From Negativicutes bacterium (GTDB lineage Bacteria > Bacillota_C > Negativicutes > Acidaminococcales > Acidaminococcaceae): DNA of 48,731 bases. The translations under genes were made by a program, and so were the position numbers. Below the pieces are notes generated by a model. It was not told the DNA's origin. It made no database searches and was given only the letters and a program-made list of their open reading frames with translations. Positions 41,551 through 47,148 of this stretch are shown here, piece by piece; position 1 is the first letter of the stretch; each line of letters begins with the position of its first letter. The stretch is taken from positions 1 to 48,731 of the forward strand of contig RZYP01000007.1 of NCBI GenBank assembly GCA_009930275.1, written 5' to 3'.

Positions 41551-41979
41551 ATGAGCTTTTTTACAAACGAACTAATGAAATGCACCGAGGGATTTGAGGG
41601 TAGAAAGTATATTGGCAATGCCATGTACATCCCACTTGGTGAAAACAATCGGCTAAAGATTTTCTTTACAACCCTTGGCTATGCAGATCACTACGAAGCA
41701 CTCAGCATTAGTGCCGTTGACAAGAATAACGGAGTTATAGACAAGACCACTATCAAGTTTGCAGATGTATGGGGCAAAAAGCAAGTGAGCAACCCGAACT
41801 TCAAAGATGGCATTACCCCATATATTTGGAAATATGGAAATGATGTCAGTTGGTATGTGTACACTCCCACACCTCGTGACATGGAGCTGTTGGCTGAACA
41901 AATCAGTGACTATGCCGAGTTGTTCATGGAGCAGAATATGGAACTGCAAGAGTCTCCTGCTATGACAATGTCAATGTAA
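41551..41979 (+). CDS. ICE protein with ESPAMTMSM tail, function unknown
   Basis: 142 residues, no membrane segment or signal. It appears to be one small alpha/beta domain (GNAMYIPLGENNRLKIFFTT, ITPYIWKYGNDVSWYVYTP) followed by a helix and a tail ending ESPAMTMSM. The tail is the same type as in the ArdA-like and SpoVG-like proteins ~14-18 kb upstream. No family recognised. It stands as a single gene between a terminator and the third leader-like repeat. It is a good candidate for a protein delivered with the DNA, by analogy of tail only. Confidence 0.7.
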   Translation: MSFFTNELMKCTEGFEGRKYIGNAMYIPLGENNRLKIFFTTLGYADHYEALSISAVDKNNGVIDKTTIKFADVWGKKQVSNPNFKDGITPYIWKYGNDVSWYVYTPTPRDMELLAEQISDYAELFMEQNMELQESPAMTMSM

Positions 41980-41997
41980 ATTTATATACAGAAATTT

Positions 41998-42056
41998 CGT
42001 TGGTATTGGATATAGCTATACACTACATCTTGTGGTAATGTGTTGTACTTGAAAGG
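41998..42056 (+). promoter_or_regulatory. Conserved-looking 5' leader, copy 3
   Basis: cgttggtattggatatagctata and tcttgtggtaatgtgttgtacttg match parts of copy 2 (gttggtattgg, atagct) and copy 1 (gtgtggtagtgtttgcctt). TCGTTG-16 bp-TACACT occupies the same spot as the possible promoter of copy 2. Confidence 0.45.
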
Positions 42057-42085
42057 CAGGCGATAAAAAGCATAAAAAGAAGAAA

Positions 42086-42373
42086 ATGCTCAGCGAGCTG
42101 TACAATGGCAATATCGTGCCACAGTCAAGACCTATCCCAAAAGACAGCAAATACCGAGAATTGCAAAACGATTTGGGCGAGCTTGCGGATAGCCTTGCAC
42201 AACGGCTAAATGATGAGGATAAGCAAGTACTTGATGAAATTATGATCACATGGAGCAATATCAGTACAGTGAATGGCGAAGATTGCTTCATCGAGGGATT
42301 CCGCTTGGGAGCAAGAATGATACTGGAAATATTCGAAAAAGATGACGAGCTTTTAGACCTAAAAGAGGTTTAA
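42086..42373 (+). CDS. DUF6809-type small protein
   Basis: 95 residues. LSELYNGNIVPQSRPIP at the N-terminus, LGELADSLAQRLNDEDKQVLDEIM in the middle and FIEGFRLGARMILEIFE at the C-terminus fit DUF6809, a small helical family of Firmicutes mobile elements with no known role. The ATG has only an A/G-rich run (aagaag) before it and no strong SD. The last codons form one arm of a terminator. Confidence 0.82.
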   Translation: MLSELYNGNIVPQSRPIPKDSKYRELQNDLGELADSLAQRLNDEDKQVLDEIMITWSNISTVNGEDCFIEGFRLGARMILEIFEKDDELLDLKEV

Positions 42374-42388
42374 CTGCTCGTCATTTTT
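42342..42388 (+). terminator. Terminator embedded in the end of the DUF6809 gene
   Basis: atgacgagc (42342-42350, coding) pairs with gctcgtcat (42376-42384, after the stop), with an inner agacct/aggttt pairing, then a T run. Confidence 0.85.
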
Positions 42389-42399
42389 ATACCTAACCA

Positions 42400-42427
42400 A
42401 GGGCGTATCATGAAAACGATACGCCCT
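42400..42427 (+). promoter_or_regulatory. Perfect 10-bp hairpin upstream of the VirB6-like gene
   Basis: agggcgtatc and gatacgccct flank an 8-base loop (atgaaaac) with no T run after. It lies 27 bp before the TTG start. It could shield mRNA, block read-through or bind a regulator. Confidence 0.6.
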
Positions 42428-42454
42428 AAATCTATTTCACAGGGAGGTGATTTT

Positions 42455-43357
42455 TTGTTTATATGGGATTTTTTGTTGAGCGATGTTATGGATCAGCTCA
42501 TTGACTGGCTATATGGTCAGGTGGTTGGCTTTTTAGGCGGTTTCTTTGCCCAGATGGGAAATATGGGTGTGGAGTTGTTTGAGATGACATGGGTACAAAG
42601 TATTGTGCTGTTCTTCTCCTATCTTGCGTGGGCGCTGTATGTGGTAGGACTTGTTGTGTCCTGCTTTGAAACAGGCATTGACTACCAAAACGGCAAGGGC
42701 AGTATTAAGGAATCCATGATTGATGCCTTAAAAGGTTTCATGGCTGTCAGCCTTTTCACCGTTGTACCCATACGGCTGTTTGAATTATCGGTCAATCTGC
42801 AAAGTAGCTTAACGGCAGGCATCACAGGGTACGGCACAAGCTTCGGTGAAGTGGCAAATGAAATTATTTCAGGACTATCCACAGGCGGTATCGACAGTGC
42901 AATGGGATCGAGTGTCTTTGGAGGACTATCCGCAATTACAAACCCAATTCTAATGCTGTTTATTATCATTATGATGGGCTATGCCGTAATCAAAGTATTC
43001 TTTGCGAACCTCAAACGTGGTGGTATTTTGCTTATACAAATTGCCGTAGGCAGCCTATATATGTTCTCTGTTCCGAGAGGATATTATGACGGCTTCATTC
43101 AGTGGTGCAAGCAAATTGTAGGACTATGCCTGACCACATTTTTGCAAGCCACAATTTTAACAGCAGGACTTATGGTGCTGAAAGACCATTGCTTGTTAGG
43201 TCTTGGGCTTATGCTTGCTGCAGGAGAAGTGCCGAGAATTGCCGGTGCATTTGGACTTGATACCTCAACCAGAGCCAATATGATGAGTGCGGTTTATACA
43301 GCACAAGCAGCAGTCAATACAACAAAAACTGTGGTTCAAGCAGTAGCACCGAAGTAA
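42455..43357 (+). CDS. VirB6/TrbL-like conjugation channel protein
   Basis: 300 residues from TTG 42455, behind gggaggtgatttt; an ATG at 42410 is in the loop of a hairpin without SD. About six hydrophobic segments are visible (SIVLFFSYLAWALYVVGLVV, ALKGFMAVSLFTVVPIRL, ITNPILMLFIIIMMGYAVI, GGILLIQIAVGSLYMFSV, LCLTTFLQATILTAGLMVL, plus the N-terminal part). The layout matches the VirB6/TrbL-type polytopic channel proteins of Gram-positive ICEs. It would build the inner-membrane channel with PrgI and VirB4. Sequence similarity to classic VirB6 is low, so the call rests on topology and context. Confidence 0.8.
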   Translation: MFIWDFLLSDVMDQLIDWLYGQVVGFLGGFFAQMGNMGVELFEMTWVQSIVLFFSYLAWALYVVGLVVSCFETGIDYQNGKGSIKESMIDALKGFMAVSLFTVVPIRLFELSVNLQSSLTAGITGYGTSFGEVANEIISGLSTGGIDSAMGSSVFGGLSAITNPILMLFIIIMMGYAVIKVFFANLKRGGILLIQIAVGSLYMFSVPRGYYDGFIQWCKQIVGLCLTTFLQATILTAGLMVLKDHCLLGLGLMLAAGEVPRIAGAFGLDTSTRANMMSAVYTAQAAVNTTKTVVQAVAPK

Positions 43358-43376
43358 ATATGGAAAGGAGTTGCCT

Positions 43377-43748
43377 ATGAAAACAATTTATGTAGCATCC
43401 CCCTATGCCGGGGATATTCAAAAAAATACGGAATTTGCAAAGACTGCGTGTCGCTTCGTGATGAATGAAGGACACGCATTTTTTTGTCCCCATTTGCTTT
43501 ACCCTAATATCTTGGACGAGCAGAATCTCAATGAACGGCAGATCGGCTTGGATATGGGGCTTGCCATGATTCAAAACTGTGATGAGTTATGGTGTTTCGG
43601 AGATCACATCTCCCAAGGCATGATGTCAGAAATTGAGGAAGCCCAAAGGCTGTCAGTACCCACCCGCAGAGTGATGGAACAAGAGCAAGGCTTTCATGTT
43701 GGCGAGGTGCGAAATCAAGCTCTCCGAATGGAAATGGGTACACTCTAA
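43377..43748 (+). CDS. DUF4406-type nucleoside deoxyribosyltransferase-like protein
   Basis: 123 residues from ATG 43377, 6 bases behind aaaggag. IYVASPYAGDIQKNTEFAK, the GHAFFCPHLLYP stretch, DMGLAMIQNCDELWCFGDHIS and QGMMSEIEEAQRLSVP fit the DUF4406 family, with a fold like nucleoside 2-deoxyribosyltransferases. Members in phages and ICEs may act on nucleotides or bind ADP-ribose-like ligands; activity is not known. The stop overlaps the start of the methylase gene by one base, so it may help DNA modification or nucleotide signalling in the recipient. Confidence 0.85.
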   Translation: MKTIYVASPYAGDIQKNTEFAKTACRFVMNEGHAFFCPHLLYPNILDEQNLNERQIGLDMGLAMIQNCDELWCFGDHISQGMMSEIEEAQRLSVPTRRVMEQEQGFHVGEVRNQALRMEMGTL

Positions 43749-44434
43749 TGATGACTATGGGGAGCCTCTTCGATGGCATCGGTGGCTTTCCCTTGGCAGC
43801 TATCCACAATGGAATTACTCCTGTGTGGGCAAGTGAAATTGAATCCTTTCCCATCGAAGTAACTAAAATAAGATTTCCCGATATGCTCCATGTCGGAGAC
43901 ATCACAAAGCTAAACGGAGCAACACTTCCTCCGGTGGACATCATCTGCGGTGGCTCACCATGCCAGGACTTATCCGTTGCAGGCAAGCGAGCAGGATTGG
44001 AGGGAGAGCGTTCCGGCTTATTTATGGAGCAAACAAGACTGGTAAAGGAGATGAGATTAGCAGATGAACAACGAGGTATTCCAACTCACCTTATTCGACC
44101 AAGATACATGGTTTGGGAAAATGTCCCCGGAGCTTTCTCCATTGCCGAGGGCGAAGATTTCAGGGCGGTCATCGAAGAAATTATCAGAATTAAGGACAGC
44201 ACCTGTAATGTTCCTCGACCTGACGGAGGGCGTTGGCAATCTGCTGGGATTGCCATATTGGGAAACGAATTCAGCTTGGCTTGGCGTGTCATCGATGCTC
44301 AATACTGGGGAGTCGCCCAACGACGTCGTAGAATCTTCCTTGTCGCAGATTTTGCAGGACTCACCGCACCCGAAATATTATTTAAGCAAGACTGCTTGTT
44401 TGGGAATCCTGCGAAGAGCCAAGGCGAGGGATAA
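43748..44434 (+). CDS. C5-cytosine methyltransferase, N-terminal catalytic part
   Basis: 228 residues with C5-methylase motifs in order: I (GSLFDGIGGFPLA, 5-17), IV with catalytic Pro-Cys at 71-72 (GGSPCQDLSVAGKRAG), VI (WENVPGAFS, Glu 124) and VIII (QRRRRIFLVADFAG, 191-204). Motifs IX and X and the target-recognition region are missing; they are in the next ORF, which overlaps this one by 371 bp in another frame. Together the two contain a full Dcm-type enzyme. This part ends shortly after motif VIII, as in split enzymes such as M.AquI. It could work as a subunit or be joined by frameshifting; the former is likelier because the second ORF has its own SD. The start overlaps the DUF4406 stop. 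Confidence 0.9.
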   Translation: MMTMGSLFDGIGGFPLAAIHNGITPVWASEIESFPIEVTKIRFPDMLHVGDITKLNGATLPPVDIICGGSPCQDLSVAGKRAGLEGERSGLFMEQTRLVKEMRLADEQRGIPTHLIRPRYMVWENVPGAFSIAEGEDFRAVIEEIIRIKDSTCNVPRPDGGRWQSAGIAILGNEFSLAWRVIDAQYWGVAQRRRRIFLVADFAGLTAPEILFKQDCLFGNPAKSQGEG

Positions 44435-45827
44435 GGAACTTCCACCACAACTGAAAACAGCACTTGAAATACAAGCAGGTTTAATGCCGACAAGTCAAGA
44501 AATTATAGATGATGAGCTGAAATCTTATCATATCAATCAAAGAAATGAAGGCATTGATCTTGATAATTTGTCGGGTGCATTGATGGCAACACAAAATATG
44601 CAGATGCAGACCTTTGTGAAAGAACCATTAAATCAGAAAGAAAAAATCGGATACGATGGATACGCTGGTGACATCACAGGTCAAGTAGCCGCTACCCTCG
44701 GCACAAATTGCGGAGGCAGTACAGGTCGAAACGGAGTCATAGAGCCTACCATTTGCCTATGCGACCAAGGCGGTGACCGCATGGATGTATGCGAAAATGT
44801 CACAGGAACGCTCAGAGCTTCTATGGGTGGTAATCAGCCAATTGTTATGGCTACACAGCAAGGTGGTGCTGAAATTGCCGAGGGTGTATGCCCAACCATT
44901 ACAGCCAGTGCAGGCATGAGTGGCAACAATCAGCCGGTGCTATTTGATAACCATGGCAAGGACTGCCGATACAACGGTCCGCTAAAGGTTGCACCCACTG
45001 TGGCGGCTACCTATGGAACTGGCGGTAACAATATCCCACTTTTGTCCCAGCCACTTGCCTTTTGCCTTGACAGTAAAGATAGCAACTCTATGAAATCAAG
45101 CAATCCAATATCGGGCTGCAGAGAAACGGATAAGTCACGAACCCTCGACACCTCAAACCCTGATCCAAGTAAAAATCAAGGTGGAGTTGCCATTCTGCAA
45201 CCCCAAAAAAGCTACTGCATAGCAGCCAATACCATAGACCGCCAGCCACAGAACGGTGGAAACGGACAGGGTGTGCAAAGAGATATCAGCTACACCCTAA
45301 CCACCTCCGACATTCATGCAATCTATACGCCGGAACCCTACCAAGAGGTAGTTGGTGCGTTAATGGCTCGTGACTACAAGGGAGTCAATACTGTTTATGT
45401 CAATCAAGACAAATACATCGTAGACAAAACCTACCAAGAAACGGTGGGAGCCTTGTGCAATGGCGATTACAAGGGCATCGGAAACCAATATGTTTCACAG
45501 GATAAGTGCATCATCGATGATGGTTCTGCTGTGTTTGGCGGAACAGGCTATGCCGATTTTGATGAGGGCATCAGTACCCTCAGAGCCAGTGGAGGAACCA
45601 ACGGAGGTGGCAGTGAAAACCTTGCCGTGAAGCAAAACCTCGTGCGTAGGCTCACCCCTTTGGAGTGCGAAAGACTTCAAGGCTTTCCCAATGGTTGGAC
45701 TAAAATTCCCAAAGCCGCCGACTCCCCACGATACAAGGCTCTCGGTAATTCTGTAGCAATTCCATGTGTTGATTTCGTCATGCGTGGGATTGCATATTTT
45801 TTAAAAAAGCAAAAGGAGGAAACCTAA
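44064..45827 (+). CDS. C5-cytosine methyltransferase, C-terminal part, with overlapping N-terminal domain
   Basis: 587 residues. ATG 44064 has aaaggag 12 bases upstream. The first ~120 residues are encoded opposite motifs VI-VIII of the first ORF in another frame, yet look like protein (LTLFDQDTWFGKMSPELSP; HPKYYLSKTACLGILRRA; KELPPQLKTALEIQAG). The middle has repeated phrases typical of long phage/ICE cytosine-methylase inserts (TGTLRASMGGNQPIVM; VGALMARDYKGVNTVYV; VGALCNGDYKGIGNQYV; STLRASGGTNGGG) and may be the target-recognition region. The C-terminus has motif IX/X (RRLTPLECERLQGFP, 528-542; RYKALGNSVAIP, 556-567). It lacks motifs I-VIII and needs the first ORF for activity. Confidence 0.85.
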   Translation: MNNEVFQLTLFDQDTWFGKMSPELSPLPRAKISGRSSKKLSELRTAPVMFLDLTEGVGNLLGLPYWETNSAWLGVSSMLNTGESPNDVVESSLSQILQDSPHPKYYLSKTACLGILRRAKARDKELPPQLKTALEIQAGLMPTSQEIIDDELKSYHINQRNEGIDLDNLSGALMATQNMQMQTFVKEPLNQKEKIGYDGYAGDITGQVAATLGTNCGGSTGRNGVIEPTICLCDQGGDRMDVCENVTGTLRASMGGNQPIVMATQQGGAEIAEGVCPTITASAGMSGNNQPVLFDNHGKDCRYNGPLKVAPTVAATYGTGGNNIPLLSQPLAFCLDSKDSNSMKSSNPISGCRETDKSRTLDTSNPDPSKNQGGVAILQPQKSYCIAANTIDRQPQNGGNGQGVQRDISYTLTTSDIHAIYTPEPYQEVVGALMARDYKGVNTVYVNQDKYIVDKTYQETVGALCNGDYKGIGNQYVSQDKCIIDDGSAVFGGTGYADFDEGISTLRASGGTNGGGSENLAVKQNLVRRLTPLECERLQGFPNGWTKIPKAADSPRYKALGNSVAIPCVDFVMRGIAYFLKKQKEET

Positions 45828-46097
45828 TTGGAATATCTATATCCCGACAACCTAAGAGCAAAGGCAACACTATGGCTGTGGGAACTGCGTGACATCGGTA
45901 TCATTGCCATTGGCTTGCTTATTTCTGTTTTTGCGTTCTCGCAGACAGATCTGCTTCTGCCTGTGGTCATCACTGCGGTCTATGCCTTTTTGTCAATCCG
46001 ATTTGAGGATGTGAGTATCCTTGATTTTATTAAATATGCTGTGGCTTTCTTTTTTATAAAGCCACAAACCTATGATTGGAGGTCAGCCGATGAGTAA
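45828..46097 (+). CDS. PrgI-family protein (VirB3-like)
   Basis: 89 residues from a TTG directly after the methylase stop, behind aaaggagga. YLYPDNLRAKATLWLWELRDI, then IGLLISVFAFSQTDLLLPVV and ITAVYAFLSIRFEDVSILDF, and a final helix region (AVAFFFIKPQTYDW) match PrgI, the small two-to-three-helix membrane protein that precedes VirB4 in Gram-positive conjugation systems and stands for VirB3. It anchors the VirB4 ATPase to the membrane channel. The stop overlaps the next start (ATGAGTAA). Confidence 0.92.
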   Translation: MEYLYPDNLRAKATLWLWELRDIGIIAIGLLISVFAFSQTDLLLPVVITAVYAFLSIRFEDVSILDFIKYAVAFFFIKPQTYDWRSADE

Positions 46098-46662
46098 AAA
46101 AAAGAAAGGCTCGGTATCTACTCAAAGCCTTATGAACATTGAATGCATCACCGATTACAGCCTTGTCACTCCCTATGGTGAGCTTGTGTATTTCATCATT
46201 CACCCCACCAATATCACTGTGCTATCGGAAAGTAGTGTGGCAGCAAGAATTTATTCGCTTATGAATGTGATGAAAGGCATTGCAGAAATTGAAATCCTTT
46301 GCCTTAATTCCAAGGAAAACTTTGATGATAACAAGGCGTTTTTGCGTGAGCGTATGGAGGAAGAAAGCAACCCTATTATCCGAAAACTACTATTGCAGGA
46401 CAGTCAAAACCTTGACCGAATGCAGGTACAGATGGCAACGGCAAGAGAGTTTTTAATCATTATTCGTCTAAAAAATGAAAAAGAGAGTGATGTGTTTTCC
46501 TATCTCTCTCGCATTGAAAAGAACCTCAAAGACCAAGGCTTTACCACAAGACGAGCCGGCAATACCGACATCAAAAGACTGTTTGCTGTGTACTTCGAGC
46601 AGAATGTAACAAGCGATAGATATGAGGATTTCGATGGAGAGCGTTGGGTTATATCGTATTAA
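46090..46662 (+). CDS. VirB4 N-terminal-like small protein
   Basis: 190 residues from ATG 46090 with ggaggtcagccg just upstream. IECITDYSLVTPYGELVYFIIHPTNITVLSES and RLKNEKESDVFSYLSRIEKNLKDQG resemble the N-terminal (TraC/CagE-type) domain that precedes the motor in VirB4 proteins. Here it is encoded as a separate protein between PrgI and VirB4. It probably links the ATPase to the channel. The reverse-strand gene that follows splits it from virB4. The family call is by position and pattern; moderate certainty. Confidence 0.7.
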   Translation: MSKKKKGSVSTQSLMNIECITDYSLVTPYGELVYFIIHPTNITVLSESSVAARIYSLMNVMKGIAEIEILCLNSKENFDDNKAFLRERMEEESNPIIRKLLLQDSQNLDRMQVQMATAREFLIIIRLKNEKESDVFSYLSRIEKNLKDQGFTTRRAGNTDIKRLFAVYFEQNVTSDRYEDFDGERWVISY

Positions 46663-46664
46663 AA

Positions 46665-46694
46665 AAGTGAAGCCACCGAGAATTTCTCGGTGGC
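46665..46694 (-). terminator. Terminator for the minus-strand gene
   Basis: gccaccgag / ctcggtggc (46672-46680, 46686-46694) form a perfect stem around aattt. On the minus strand it is followed by a T-rich run (acttttttaa), on the plus strand it is not, so it serves the minus-strand gene at 46745. Confidence 0.8.
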
Positions 46695-46744
46695 AGTATG
46701 CCTTTGTATAGTTTGTTTATACCTTCTAAGTGAACTCATTCTCC

Positions 46745-47059
46745 TTAATCATCATTTGATAGATGCCAACCGTGTTCACGATGAGCTGGATAGCCGTATT
46801 CATTTCCGTCCCAAGCACGTTTGCATATTTCTTCATCAAATCGATGTAGTGTGTTCCAAGCGCTTTCATCTCCGCTACAATGTCTCAATCTTACTATTTC
46901 ACGCTCAACGTCAAGTTCTTCATCAGATGCAGAACTGAGCCAACTATTGCTATAATCCTCATCTGCACCATTGGAAATAGCTGCTAAAAACAAAGCTCCG
47001 CCTAAGAGTCCGATTCCTGCACCTGCCCATTTTAGTATTTTCTTTAGTTTAGTATTCAT
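46745..47059 (-). CDS. Small membrane protein on the opposite strand, function unknown
   Basis: 104 residues from ATG 47059, directly behind gggaggtgctgat; a longer start (47074) would add five residues but lies in that SD. The N-terminus MNTKLKKILKWAGAGIGLLGGALFLAAIS is a basic start plus one membrane helix. The rest is soluble and acidic (SASDEELDVEREIVRLRHCSGDESAW; RAWDGNEYGYPAHREHGWHLSNDD). Single reverse genes inside a conjugation operon are unusual. It may regulate conjugation (for example surface or entry exclusion), but this is only a guess. It has its own terminator. Confidence 0.75.
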   Translation of the reverse strand: MNTKLKKILKWAGAGIGLLGGALFLAAISNGADEDYSNSWLSSASDEELDVEREIVRLRHCSGDESAWNTLHRFDEEICKRAWDGNEYGYPAHREHGWHLSNDD

Positions 47060-47148
47060 ATCAGCACCTCCCAATTGTTGTTATCATATGTAGCCACAAT
47101 AACATAATTCGCTTTAATTTTCAATGTCCAAAAGAACAGAAAGGAATG

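Noticed and set aside
42410..42454. ATG at 42410 as start of the VirB6-like gene
   Set aside because: The ATG is in the loop of a perfect hairpin without SD; TTG at 42455 has gggaggtga at normal spacing.
43748..45827. Methylase split explained as a simple pseudogene or sequencing frameshift
   Set aside because: Both frames stay open over 371 bp, the second ORF has its own SD and start, and split C5 methylases are known; not excluded, but not the preferred reading.
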